Origin: an uncultured bacterium
GTDB taxonomy: Bacteria > Cyanobacteriota > Vampirovibrionia > Gastranaerophilales > Gastranaerophilaceae
DNA: 64,000 nucleotides
Direction of reading: 5' to 3'
Assembly: GCA_948684385.1 (NCBI GenBank)
Contig: CAPQCU010000003.1
Coordinates: 1-64,000, forward strand
In this document: positions 52,131 to 60,728 of the stretch, one piece after another
Position numbering within the stretch: the first letter of the stretch is position 1
Layout of the letters: each line of letters opens with the position of its first letter
Notes under the pieces: generated by a model
Databases searched by the model: none
The model's input: only the letters and a program-made list of their open reading frames with translations
What the model was told of the DNA's origin: nothing
Program-made: the position numbers and the translations under genes

Positions 52131-52136
52131 TTCGTT

Positions 52137-53996
52137 ATGGAAGCAGGTGCTCAAAACAAAGAGAAGAGTAAAAAGAAGGGGATGACTGCCCAAACCCGTT
52201 TGATACTTGCGGGATTGGCGGTTAGTACTGCGTTTATTCTTGCTGCAGCCGGCTTTGCAACTTACAGCATTACCCAGAATATGAATACTGCTTACAAAAA
52301 TTTTGCTCAGGTTCTTTCTAAAACTCTTGCGATTGAAGGAGTTGAAGTTACAAAAGAACTTCCGGAGTTAGCAAAATATGACGCATTAAGGTCTAATTCT
52401 ATTTCGGTTTTAAAAAGTAATAATGATATTGCGTTTATTATTTTTAAAGACAACAAATCAAAAATTATTTATACAAGTAAAGATGATTATCCTGAACAGG
52501 CTGAAAGAGCAAGAATTACAGTAAGTTCGCCGATGATTGTGAAAAATTTGAGCGAATCTGTAAATGTTGGTTCTGTTACTGTAGGTTTGAGCGGAAATAT
52601 TATTGACCGTGTTTCTGCAACTTCAAGAAATTCTCTTGCTCTTGTGTTTATTCTGGCATGGCTTGTTATTGTCGGAATTATTTATATGAACTCTTCAATT
52701 ATTACCCGTGAGCTTCGTAAGCTTCATCAAGGGGTAAAAAAGATTTCGACAGGCGAGTTCGGGTATATGATTGAAGATAAAGATGTAGATAGCGAAGTAA
52801 AAGAACTTTACAGCGCGTTTAACGATATGTCCGAACGCTTGAGCCGTTATAACGAACAGACGATTGAAAGTTTGACTTTTGAAAGAAACAAGCTTGAGTC
52901 TGTTTTGATGAGTATTGTAAACGGTGTTGTTGTTTGTGATAACCATGACAAAGTAATTATGGTTAATAATTATGCAAAACGACTTTTGGAGGTTGAGGAA
53001 GAAGAAATCCTTCACACGCAAATCCAAAATTTCTGCGACTCCAGCGGGGAACTTTGTTTTGCTGATAAGATTACGCAGTTTAAAGATACTCCTCTTGATG
53101 ATGAAGGAGCTCCTGTTCCATTCAATATTGAAATTGACAAACGAATTCTTAAATGTCTGATTTCTCCGATGTTTACGCGTTCAAACGCTTACGTCGGTTA
53201 TATTATCGTACTTATTGATGTTACAAAAGATGTTGAGATGGATCAGCTTCGTTCAAACTTTATTTCAAATGTTTCACACGAGCTTCGAACTCCTGTAACA
53301 GTTTTGAGAAGCTATATTGACACGCTTTATGGCTACGGAAACGATTTTGATTTCAATACTCAAAGAGAGTTTATCGGTGTAATGAATCAGGAAATTATCA
53401 GGCTTAATCGAATGGTCAATGATATTCTGGATTTCTCGCGTTACGAAGCTCAGAATGTCCGCATGGAAAAAACTAAGACTGATATTATTGAGATTGTAGA
53501 AGATGCAGTTAATCAGGTTCAGGTTCTTGCAAAAGAGCACGATTTAACTATTTCGATTATGCGAGAGCCGGATTTACCGCAAATTTTTGTAAACATAGAC
53601 AGCATCTCACGCGCGTTTATGAATATTTTATCAAATGCGATTAAGTATTCTCCGGACGGAAAACGTATTAAAGTAAGGGTTGAGCGTTCACGTGACGGTG
53701 AGTATGTGGAAGTAAGCGTTGAAGATCAGGGTGCGGGAATTTCCGAGCAAGACCAGAAAAAAGTGTTTGACAGGTTTTACAGATGTGAAAACGCTACTCA
53801 TACCGTAAAAGGTACAGGGCTTGGATTGCATCTTGTAAAAGTTACTGTTGAAAAACATCACAGCGGTCAGGTTTTTGTGGACTCAAAAATCGGAGAGGGT
53901 TCGACTTTCGGGTTCAGGCTGCCTATTAATTTACCTCAGGAAGAAATTGAGGAATATTTCCCGAAAAATCGTTTGCCTGCTGAAAGCGAGGGGTAA
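52137..53996 (+). CDS. Membrane sensor histidine kinase (HAMP-PAS-HisKA-HATPase)
   Basis: 619 residues. Membrane helices at ~20-42 and ~165-185 flank a periplasmic sensor; a HAMP-like linker (~190-245) and a PAS-like domain (~255-365, 'VNGVVVCDNHDKVIMVNNYA') follow. The H-box 'NVSHELRTPVTVL' contains His381, the N-box is 'NILSNAIKYSPDG', and G1 'EDQGAGIS' and G2 'GTGLGLHLV' are intact, so it should be active. The layout resembles PhoR/ResE/NblS-type kinases. No response regulator is adjacent. The stop TAA lies in the following repeat. Confidence 0.93.
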   Translation: MEAGAQNKEKSKKKGMTAQTRLILAGLAVSTAFILAAAGFATYSITQNMNTAYKNFAQVLSKTLAIEGVEVTKELPELAKYDALRSNSISVLKSNNDIAFIIFKDNKSKIIYTSKDDYPEQAERARITVSSPMIVKNLSESVNVGSVTVGLSGNIIDRVSATSRNSLALVFILAWLVIVGIIYMNSSIITRELRKLHQGVKKISTGEFGYMIEDKDVDSEVKELYSAFNDMSERLSRYNEQTIESLTFERNKLESVLMSIVNGVVVCDNHDKVIMVNNYAKRLLEVEEEEILHTQIQNFCDSSGELCFADKITQFKDTPLDDEGAPVPFNIEIDKRILKCLISPMFTRSNAYVGYIIVLIDVTKDVEMDQLRSNFISNVSHELRTPVTVLRSYIDTLYGYGNDFDFNTQREFIGVMNQEIIRLNRMVNDILDFSRYEAQNVRMEKTKTDIIEIVEDAVNQVQVLAKEHDLTISIMREPDLPQIFVNIDSISRAFMNILSNAIKYSPDGKRIKVRVERSRDGEYVEVSVEDQGAGISEQDQKKVFDRFYRCENATHTVKGTGLGLHLVKVTVEKHHSGQVFVDSKIGEGSTFGFRLPINLPQEEIEEYFPKNRLPAESEG

Positions 53997-54120
53997 AGGG
54001 GTAAATGAAAGGGCTGGTAAGTTAGACCTACAAGCCGGTAAGAATGGTGAAAAAGGGGTAAATGTACCGGGTTGGTTTTGGGACTACTAGCCGGGCATCC
54101 TACGGAAGGGGTAAATGCAT
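53991..54120 (+). repeat. Intergenic repeat, double copy after the histidine kinase gene
   Basis: Starts at the kinase stop (GGGGTAAAGGGGTAAATG), continues GGCTGGTAAGTTAGACCTACAAGCC, where GGCT pairs with AGCC, then GGTAAGAATGGTGAAAAA and a second GGGGTAAATG. A diverged third GGGGTAAATG follows at ~54108. No gene is seen between 53997 and 54188; the hairpin repeat copy 2 occupies the right end. Confidence 0.75.
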
Positions 54121-54144
54121 TAAGCTTGTAAATATACTTATCAG

Positions 54145-54202
54145 CCCAATGTGAAAAGTCTTTTTGCTGACTTTTTCTACAGAAAAAGTCAGCCCTTGAC
54201 GG
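54145..54202. repeat. Hairpin repeat, copy 2 (overlaps ABC permease stop)
   Basis: Same framework as 51231-51290. The 12-bp stem is 54166-54177/54182-54193 with loop TACA. Compared with copy 1, stem pairs 2 and 4 change G-C to C-G and T-A to G-C with both strands altered, which preserves pairing. The permease stop codon (TCA at 54189-54191 on the plus strand) lies in the right arm. Confidence 0.75.
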
Positions 54203-55049
54203 CGCCGTCGTTTTCGCCGGAGATAAAATACCTTTGCATCGCTAAGAAGAAAATTATAATCGGAATGGTTGAAATTATTGAACCTGCTGCAATAAATCTC
54301 CAGTTAGATGAAAACATCCCCTGTAAGTTATTTATTCCTACAGGAAGCGTGTACATTGCGTCTTTAGTCAGCATAATGCTCGGCCAGAGAAACTCACCCC
54401 ATGAGCCGATGAACGTAAACACTGCAAGCACGGCAAGGGTAGGCTTAACCATTGGAAGAACTACGCGGGTAAACATTTGAAACACATTACATCCGTCAAC
54501 AATTGCAGCTTCTTCGACTTCTCTTGGCACTTTAAGAAATGCCTGACGCATTAAAAATATTCCGAAAGCACTAACTGCAAATGGCATTACAAGCCCGATA
54601 TAGCCCATTACATTATTAACGCTGTCAATCAGATGCAGTTTTAAAGTTATTATATAAACCGGGAGCATAATTGCTTGAAACGGTATCATAATTGTTGCAA
54701 GGATTGAAAAGAACACGATTTTCTTACCTCTAAAGCTCATTCTTGCTAAAGGATAAGCAGCAAGAGATGAGAGAACAAGGTTTAGAATAACCGTAAGCGC
54801 AGCAACAATAACGCTGTTCCAAAAATATCCCATAAAATTGACTTTACCCCAGACGTCAATATAGTTTGCCCATGTAAAATCAGATGGAATTAGTTGCGGA
54901 GGATACGCAAAAATGTCTTCTCCGAGTCCTTTGAGTGAAGTGGATGTCAGCCAGACAAACGGAAATATCGACAAAAGTGATGTCAGTATAAGTATTGAAT
55001 GTATTGATGTTTTAGAAATTATTTTTTTTATCATGAGTTGAAAAGCCAT
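54189..55049 (-). CDS. Sugar ABC transporter permease (MalG/UgpE-like)
   Basis: 286 residues from ATG 55049; ATG 55034 is equally possible and neither has a ribosome site. Six membrane segments and the cytoplasmic EAA loop 'EEAAIVDGCNVFQMFTRVVLP' are visible as 'VEEAAIVDGCNVFQMF', with 'GSWGEFLWPSIMLT' after it, typical of carbohydrate permeases. The partner permease, ATPase and binding protein are not in the window, so it is an orphan here. Its 3' end is inside hairpin repeat copy 2, and the C-terminal codons may derive from it. Confidence 0.85.
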   Translation of the reverse strand: MAFQLMIKKIISKTSIHSILILTSLLSIFPFVWLTSTSLKGLGEDIFAYPPQLIPSDFTWANYIDVWGKVNFMGYFWNSVIVAALTVILNLVLSSLAAYPLARMSFRGKKIVFFSILATIMIPFQAIMLPVYIITLKLHLIDSVNNVMGYIGLVMPFAVSAFGIFLMRQAFLKVPREVEEAAIVDGCNVFQMFTRVVLPMVKPTLAVLAVFTFIGSWGEFLWPSIMLTKDAMYTLPVGINNLQGMFSSNWRFIAAGSIISTIPIIIFFLAMQRYFISGENDGAVKG

Positions 55050-55062
55050 GTTTGGTATGCTA

Positions 55063-55245
55063 AAATAAGAATACAAGCAAGGGTGACGCTAACACCCTTA
55101 CTCGTGCCACATTATAATATGGCTTTGAGTGTAAGAACTAATACAATTAAAAGTATTAGTTCTTTTTCGTTGATTTTAACAATCATTTCAACCTCCTTTC
55201 TGTTAGTCAAAATTTAGTTAAAATCTTTTGCTTGTATTCTTATTT
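55063..55245 (-). ncRNA. Compact structured element: candidate type I toxin-like mRNA
   Basis: Four nested inverted repeats occur in 183 bases: an exact 18-bp pair at the ends (55063-55080/55228-55245), a 9-bp pair (55172-55180/55217-55225) enclosing the ribosome site and AUG, a 12-bp pair inside the ORF (55133-55144/55153-55164), and a 7-bp hairpin (55079-55085/55093-55099). The upstream promoter (55260-55288) would start a transcript near 55253, so the 18-bp pair joins its 5' and 3' ends. 5'-3' pairing that silences translation is known from hok and aapA type I toxin mRNAs. A TATAAT on the plus strand (55114-55119) and the 12-bp stem followed by T5 could make a ~45-base antisense RNA. The assignment is inference. 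Confidence 0.5.
55112..55186 (-). CDS. 24-residue hydrophobic peptide (candidate toxin or leader peptide)
   Basis: ATG 55186 has a perfect AAGGAGG five bases upstream (55192-55198). The product is MIVKINEKELILLIVLVLTL followed by KAIL: a short charged N-terminus and a ~14-residue hydrophobic stretch able to enter the membrane, the profile of type I toxins such as TisB or Ibs. A leader peptide controlling the downstream ABC permease is the main alternative. The strongest ribosome site in the region on such a short frame argues for translation. Confidence 0.5.
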   Translation of the reverse strand: MIVKINEKELILLIVLVLTLKAIL

Positions 55246-55259
55246 CAATGTACAAGTTT

Positions 55260-55288
55260 ATTGTATCAAATTGATTTAATAAAATCAA
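55260..55288 (-). promoter_or_regulatory. Promoter of the structured element
   Basis: On the minus strand, TTGATT (55283-55288), a 17-base spacer and TACAAT (55260-55265). The predicted start near 55253 lies eight bases before the 18-bp inverted repeat. It sits just downstream of the 1222-residue AsmA-like gene on the same strand. Confidence 0.6.
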
Positions 55289-55299
55289 TGCATTTTCAT

Positions 55300-58200
55300 T
55301 TATTCTTTACTGCCAAAAAGATGTTTTAACTTGTATTTAACCGTTTTCTTTTCAGCTTCTTCTGCCTTAATCAACTCTTCTATTGTTTGAGCTTCAGAGC
55401 CTTCGATTTCATCAGGTATTGAGTTTACATAATCAATCGCGCTCTGGTATTCGGTTTCTGTTGCAAGCCATTTGAAAGATTTAATCAAAGTCAAAGGTTT
55501 TGCAGCATCTCCTCTTACTACGAGCTGGAATTTTGTAGCAGAGTTATCAACGTATTTGTTTGCAAAATTTGGTATTGCATCCATTTCTTCCTGCGGAATC
55601 ATTTCGCAGAATATTGAAAACGCTTTTGCTGTTACAACATTCAAGCTTGCTGCGCTATTCAAAAGGTTTGCAGGGTTTATTGCTCCGAGAGGTCCAAGAA
55701 GATTAGAAACAAGCGAAGCCATTCTCGCACGGACTTTCATATCAGCGTAATTTCTTAACAAATCAAAATCACCTTCAATATGCAGACTCAAAATATTTCC
55801 CAGTGAAGTAATTGGCTGGAGCGAACAAATTCCGTCATTGAAGCTCAAAGTTCCGATAAGTTCTGAAAAATGAGTTGTGTCAATTGTTGTAAGTCCGCTT
55901 ATTACACCGCCTAAAGCTGTCTGGAAGAATTGTGATTCACGGATGTTTTCAGCGATAATAAGGTTTTCAAGCTTACCAAACGGACCGAACTGACCGTCTT
56001 CAACTTTAAAGTTTACTTTGCCTTTAAGGCTTCTCATTTGTTCTTCGTAAGTTGTTCCTCTAAGCGAAATATCTGTATCAAATGATGCTTTTCCTGAAAG
56101 CGTGTCTTTCATTCCTGCTCCGTCAAGAAGCGCTTTTTCTACATCGACTCCATTTCCTGAAACTTTGATATCAAGGAGAGTTGATAGAAGGTTCATTGAA
56201 ATATCACCTCTCACTCTGCCGTCAAAAACATTTGTTCTCAAGTTTCTGATAAAGAAAATGTTTCTTGCAAGAGAAATTCCTGCAGTGGTATTTCTTACAT
56301 CAATGTTTCCTGTAATTATTCTTGCAAAATCAATTGAGCCGTTTTGAATAGAAACAGGAATATCTGCCTGAGCGGATGTTGAGCTGCTGTTTCCCTGAGG
56401 AACGTATTTGAGCGCTCTTTCTGAGACAACCATCAATTTATCAAGGTTTAAATATCTCGATTTAACATCAAGATTTGTTATATTCAAAATGCTTGAAGGC
56501 AACAAACTTATTGTTCCGTCTATTCCTAAGTCAGAGCCGTTCAGGATTAAATCTTTCAGAGAAAAATCTGCATTATGACCTCTGAATTTTAAGTTTCCTT
56601 CATTTAAAGTTATGAGAAGCTCCGGAATAGAAAGATTTTTGATGTCGAACCCGCCTCTGACTCTCGGAGCAGCGGCTTCTCCTAACACAAAAGCTTTGCC
56701 TTTAAGCTCAAAAGCTGATTGAGGAAAGACGTAAATCTTGCCGTTTAAAGCTTCCGGCATGGTGATTTTTATTAGATTAATTCTGTCTCCTGCAATTGTT
56801 CCGTCAATGCCGAATATTTCATTTAAGTTAACAACCTCATTACCCTTATCGTCAACAGTAATAAAACGTTTAAACAAACCTGTTTTCTTGATTTTTATTC
56901 TGTTCGGCTTGAAATCAACTACCGTTTGCAAAGATGTATCAGCGCCTTGAAGCTCTGCAAAATTTACAGGCGTAATATAATTATTTTTGTCACAAAGAGC
57001 CTGCGCAAAAAGAGTTTGTTTATGCGCATTTCCGTCAAAAGTAAGCTTCATAGGAATTGCACCTTTAGAGTCAATAAACGGTTTGAACTCTTTACCGATT
57101 AGTTTAATTAAATCGTCGGTGTTTACGCTTCCTTCAGTGATAAAGTTCAGCGATTTTGGTTTTGTGTAATTAATTACACTGCCTGAGTATTTTAAATTTG
57201 TTTTATCGTTCAATAGAATAGAGTTTTCTTTAATTAATATATTATTATCTGCAATTTCAACTTCTAATTCCGGAAGTGCAATTTTTGAGCCTGTTTGTGA
57301 CATTAAAACAGCAGCATCTTTGTTATCAATTTTTCCGGCAAAAGTTTTTGCGTCTGCGGAAAATTCACCTGAAAGTTTTCCGTTTCTGATGTTTAAAGCT
57401 TTATCTGAGATATTCAGATTATCGAGTCCGAACTTAAGCCCTGCAACAGCTTTTTTGAGCTTGCCTTTGACTCCGAAGTCAAGAGAAAAATCTCCTGATT
57501 TAAAATTATAATTTTCTCTTATTTCTTTTGGAGCAAACGCGTTAAACAGAGTAGATAAAGAAATTTTATCAGCTTTGATATTAATATCAGCTACGGATTT
57601 TTCGTCAATTTTTCCGTCGATATATACAGGTGCGTTTCCGACAAGAACGCTTGAGTTTCTTACATCAAGAATATTATTATCAAGTTTAATATCAATGTTT
57701 CCGTTTGACAAAACTTTTCCGAGATTTCTTACACTAACTCCGCCATCTTTTACAGCAATAAAACCGCTTGATTTTAATTTTTTAAAATTAGTTTTAATAT
57801 AGCAGTCAGCATTTAAGTACCCTTCTGCTCTGATTCCTCCAAGTTCGTTTTGTATACTCAAAGAGTCTAAAAATCCTTTTGTAAGTAATAACAAATCATT
57901 AAACTGAATTTTTCCGGTTTTAACAGACATATCCAATTTCGGATGTTTTCCATAATTTAATTTTCCTAAAAGTCTGATATACTGGTCTTTTACAGGGTAA
58001 ATATCTGTTTCTAAATCTATATTTGTTCCGAAAGTCTTTGTTCTGATGTAACTTCTCGGAACTTCTAAATTTGAAACTTTTAGAGTTATGCCTTCTAAAT
58101 TACAATGTCCATAAGAAGTAATATTTCCTCCATGGTTTCTGACACGCAGTTTAGTATCAAGGTTGCCTCTTAAATTATATTTTCTATACATTGTAACCGG

Positions 58201-58968
58201 ATTTACAAAAGGTATATCAATTCTTTCAGCCGGATCGTCTTCTTTATCCAGTTTTTCAGCAGGAGGAGGAAGGAAAGTGTCAATATCAACATTTGCAGTC
58301 GCACTCACGCTTTCGTCGCTGTAAAACTGTGCGAAAGTTTTTATCTTTGCTGTCTTGCCGTTAAAGTAAGCGAGAGCTAATTTTTCACCTTTTAGTTCCA
58401 GAAAATGTTTTGTTTGTAAATCATTTACTAAAACTCTATAATCACGGATTTTTACTTTAGGAACTTTTATTCTTATCCACGCAGGGTTGAACTGAAAACC
58501 TCCTGTTTCTGTTTGAATTTCCTGTTTTTCTTCTTCAAGCTTTTGTTCTTTTCCGGAGTTTAGTAAATCTTCTACAAGTTTTACGACTTTGAAGTTTTCA
58601 TCATTTTCAATTTCGAGATTTATAAACGGCGAGTAAACTTCTAAACAAGAAACTTTTACTGTCAAAAGCAAAAGGCTTGGCAAGGAAATTCTTGTTTTGA
58701 AGCTGTCTGCAGAGAATAAAATTGAACCATCCGGAAGCTTAACGCTGATTAAGTCTGCTTCAACTCCTGCTCCGAGAAGAGGTGTTGTGATAATTTTAGC
58801 GTTTTCAAAATTTATGTCTAAGTTCGCTTGTTCTTTTGCAATCTTCTGTAAATCCGGCTTATATTTATTTAAATCAACTGCTCTTGGCAGAACAAATAAA
58901 AACCCTGCATACAACAGTAAAGCTGCACCAAGAAGTGTAAAACCTGCAATTTTTAATCCTTTAGTCAT
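55300..58968 (-). CDS. AsmA-like protein, 1222 residues
   Basis: AGGGG precedes the ATG. An N-terminal membrane anchor ('LKIAGFTLLGAALLLYAGFL') is followed by a very long beta-rich region of repeated strands ('DITVP'-like patterns, e.g. 'NIDLETDIYPVKDQYIRLLG', 'DISLRGTTYEEQMRSLKGKV') and a C-terminal AsmA-type domain ('LSFNDGICSLQPITSLGNIL'). In YhdP/TamB/AsmA proteins such bridges carry phospholipid between membranes, which implies an outer membrane here. It is flanked by the structured element downstream. Related to the partial protein at 1-864. Confidence 0.8.
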   Translation of the reverse strand: MTKGLKIAGFTLLGAALLLYAGFLFVLPRAVDLNKYKPDLQKIAKEQANLDINFENAKIITTPLLGAGVEADLISVKLPDGSILFSADSFKTRISLPSLLLLTVKVSCLEVYSPFINLEIENDENFKVVKLVEDLLNSGKEQKLEEEKQEIQTETGGFQFNPAWIRIKVPKVKIRDYRVLVNDLQTKHFLELKGEKLALAYFNGKTAKIKTFAQFYSDESVSATANVDIDTFLPPPAEKLDKEDDPAERIDIPFVNPVTMYRKYNLRGNLDTKLRVRNHGGNITSYGHCNLEGITLKVSNLEVPRSYIRTKTFGTNIDLETDIYPVKDQYIRLLGKLNYGKHPKLDMSVKTGKIQFNDLLLLTKGFLDSLSIQNELGGIRAEGYLNADCYIKTNFKKLKSSGFIAVKDGGVSVRNLGKVLSNGNIDIKLDNNILDVRNSSVLVGNAPVYIDGKIDEKSVADINIKADKISLSTLFNAFAPKEIRENYNFKSGDFSLDFGVKGKLKKAVAGLKFGLDNLNISDKALNIRNGKLSGEFSADAKTFAGKIDNKDAAVLMSQTGSKIALPELEVEIADNNILIKENSILLNDKTNLKYSGSVINYTKPKSLNFITEGSVNTDDLIKLIGKEFKPFIDSKGAIPMKLTFDGNAHKQTLFAQALCDKNNYITPVNFAELQGADTSLQTVVDFKPNRIKIKKTGLFKRFITVDDKGNEVVNLNEIFGIDGTIAGDRINLIKITMPEALNGKIYVFPQSAFELKGKAFVLGEAAAPRVRGGFDIKNLSIPELLITLNEGNLKFRGHNADFSLKDLILNGSDLGIDGTISLLPSSILNITNLDVKSRYLNLDKLMVVSERALKYVPQGNSSSTSAQADIPVSIQNGSIDFARIITGNIDVRNTTAGISLARNIFFIRNLRTNVFDGRVRGDISMNLLSTLLDIKVSGNGVDVEKALLDGAGMKDTLSGKASFDTDISLRGTTYEEQMRSLKGKVNFKVEDGQFGPFGKLENLIIAENIRESQFFQTALGGVISGLTTIDTTHFSELIGTLSFNDGICSLQPITSLGNILSLHIEGDFDLLRNYADMKVRARMASLVSNLLGPLGAINPANLLNSAASLNVVTAKAFSIFCEMIPQEEMDAIPNFANKYVDNSATKFQLVVRGDAAKPLTLIKSFKWLATETEYQSAIDYVNSIPDEIEGSEAQTIEELIKAEEAEKKTVKYKLKHLFGSKE

Positions 58969-59038
58969 ATTTTATCCCCTATTAAGTATAGGAAAATTTT
59001 ATCATAAATCGTTACATTTTCTCTCTATTGTAAAGATT

Positions 59039-59069
59039 TTGTAATAGCTTGACATGTTTTTGGTACAAT
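59039..59069 (+). promoter_or_regulatory. Candidate promoter of the amino-acid symporter
   Basis: TACAAT (59064-59069) with extended TG (59061-59062); TTGTAA at 59039-59044 gives a long 19-base spacer, so the extended -10 is probably the main element. Leader ~50 bases. Confidence 0.4.
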
Positions 59070-59124
59070 AAATAAATGCGAGAGATTATTCATTAGTCGA
59101 ATTATTAAATTTAAGGAAAAGATT

Positions 59125-60627
59125 ATGAAAAGATTTTTAATGATGATGTTTACAATGCTTATGACTTTGCAGTCAGCAAACGCAATGAATGTTGATGCGT
59201 TTATGGATAAGCATATTGCGCCTGTGTCTGACGCAGTCGCCAGATTAATTTTCTTTCCTATAACCATTTGCGGCAGTCAGGTTCCTTTGATTATTTTCTG
59301 GGTACTTATCGCAGGGTTTTTCTTTACTTTTTATTTTAAAGGTATTTCTGTCTGGGGATTTAAACACGCGATTGACGTAATCGCAAAACCAGCAGAAAAA
59401 AGCCACGACGGATTTGGTGAAGTTTCATCATTTCAGGCTCTTGCAACAGCTCTTTCAGGAACAATAGGAATAGGAAGTATTGCGGGTGTTGCAATTTCTA
59501 TTTCAATCGGCGGACCGGGTGCAGCTTTCTGGATTTTCTTCGGAGCTCTTCTCGGTATGTCAATAAAATTTGTTGAAGCAACTCTTGCTGTAAAATACAG
59601 AAGATTTAACTTAGACGGCTCTGTTTCAGGCGGACCGATGCACTATATTGCACACGGTTTAACCAGAAAAAAAATGCGCTGGTTAGGTCAGCCGCTTTCA
59701 GTATTGTACGCAATACTTTGTATCGGCGGCGGGATTACCGGCGGTAATATGATTCAAATTAACCAGACTGCTCACCAGATTGTATTTATTACAGGAGGTG
59801 AACACAGTTTCTTACATGGATTTACATGGCTTATTGGCTTAACAATTGCTATTCTTATCGGTATGGTTATTGTTGGCGGAATCAAGAGCATAGCTAAAGT
59901 TACAACAATTCTTACTCCGACAATGTGCGTTCTCTATATTGTTTCAGGCTTGATTGTAATATTAGCAAACTTTGCAAATATTCCTCACGCAATCGCTCTT
60001 ATTTTAAGAGAAGCTTTCCACCCTACAGCAGTAGCAGGCGGTATTTTCGGAACAATTATTATCGGGCTCAGACGTTCTGTTCAGTCTAACGAAGCCGGAA
60101 CAGGTGCAGCTGCAATTGTTTATGCAACTGCGCAGACAAAAGAACCTGTGTCTCAGGGTTTTGTTGCTCTGATTGAAACTTTCTTAACCGGTGTTTTATG
60201 CTTGTTCACTTCTTTTGCAATCGTATTTTCAGGCGCTTGCACACACGCAGCAAAAGAAATCTCAGGTATTGAGCTTGCTTCAAACGCTTTCCAATCAGTA
60301 ATTCCGTTCTTCCCGATTATTCTTTCAATAATCGCTGTTATGTTTGCTCTTTCAACTTTGATTTCATGGGCATACTACGGACAGAAAGCATGGACTTTCT
60401 TGTTAGGTGAAGGAAAGAAAAGAGTACTTGCATTCAATATTATTTATTGTTTGTTTATCGTAATCGGCTCAGCAATGAATGTTAAATCAGTAATTGATAT
60501 CACTGACGCGATGATGATTGCTTTATGTGTTCCAAACATTATTGTTCTGTATATCTTAGCTCCTGAAATCAAACGGGATTTAAAAGATTATCTGGAACGA
60601 CACAAAATGAATTTTATCAAATTTTAA
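59125..60627 (+). CDS. Alanine/glycine:cation symporter (AGCS family)
   Basis: 500 residues; AAGGA before ATG. An initial signal-like helix ends near 'ANAMN', followed by ~11 membrane helices. AGCS signatures are 'ATALSGTIGIGSIAGVAISI', 'GGPGAAFWIFFGALLGMSIK', 'DGSVSGGPMHYI' and 'RRSVQSNEAGTGAAAIVYAT'. The family imports alanine or glycine with Na+ or H+. A terminator follows at 60636. Confidence 0.93.
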   Translation: MKRFLMMMFTMLMTLQSANAMNVDAFMDKHIAPVSDAVARLIFFPITICGSQVPLIIFWVLIAGFFFTFYFKGISVWGFKHAIDVIAKPAEKSHDGFGEVSSFQALATALSGTIGIGSIAGVAISISIGGPGAAFWIFFGALLGMSIKFVEATLAVKYRRFNLDGSVSGGPMHYIAHGLTRKKMRWLGQPLSVLYAILCIGGGITGGNMIQINQTAHQIVFITGGEHSFLHGFTWLIGLTIAILIGMVIVGGIKSIAKVTTILTPTMCVLYIVSGLIVILANFANIPHAIALILREAFHPTAVAGGIFGTIIIGLRRSVQSNEAGTGAAAIVYATAQTKEPVSQGFVALIETFLTGVLCLFTSFAIVFSGACTHAAKEISGIELASNAFQSVIPFFPIILSIIAVMFALSTLISWAYYGQKAWTFLLGEGKKRVLAFNIIYCLFIVIGSAMNVKSVIDITDAMMIALCVPNIIVLYILAPEIKRDLKDYLERHKMNFIKF

Positions 60628-60635
60628 AATTTTTC

Positions 60636-60665
60636 AAAGCTGTTGTTTTTACAACAGCTTTGTTG
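60636..60665 (+). terminator. Terminator of the symporter gene
   Basis: Perfect 11-bp stem AAAGCTGTTGT/ACAACAGCTTT (60636-60646/60651-60661) with a T4 loop, then GTTGTTT. It lies 8 bases after the stop. Confidence 0.7.
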
Positions 60666-60728
60666 TTTAAGATAAGTTATAATAAAATTGTTAAAAGAAA
60701 AAACTTACTTAAATAGGAGCTATAGAAA

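Noticed and set aside
55063..55245. Element as a MITE-like transposon because of its 18-bp terminal inverted repeats
   Set aside because: No target-site duplication is visible outside the repeats, and the internal promoter, SD, ORF and nested stems fit an expressed RNA better; not fully excluded without other genomic copies.
55063..55245. 6S RNA
   Set aside because: Length and end pairing fit loosely, but the interior is a multi-hairpin region with a perfect SD-ATG-ORF rather than a long helix with a central bubble.
57000..57800. Several 60-90-residue plus-strand frames antisense to the AsmA-like gene
   Set aside because: They are shadows of the long minus-strand gene with no ribosome sites or protein-like composition.
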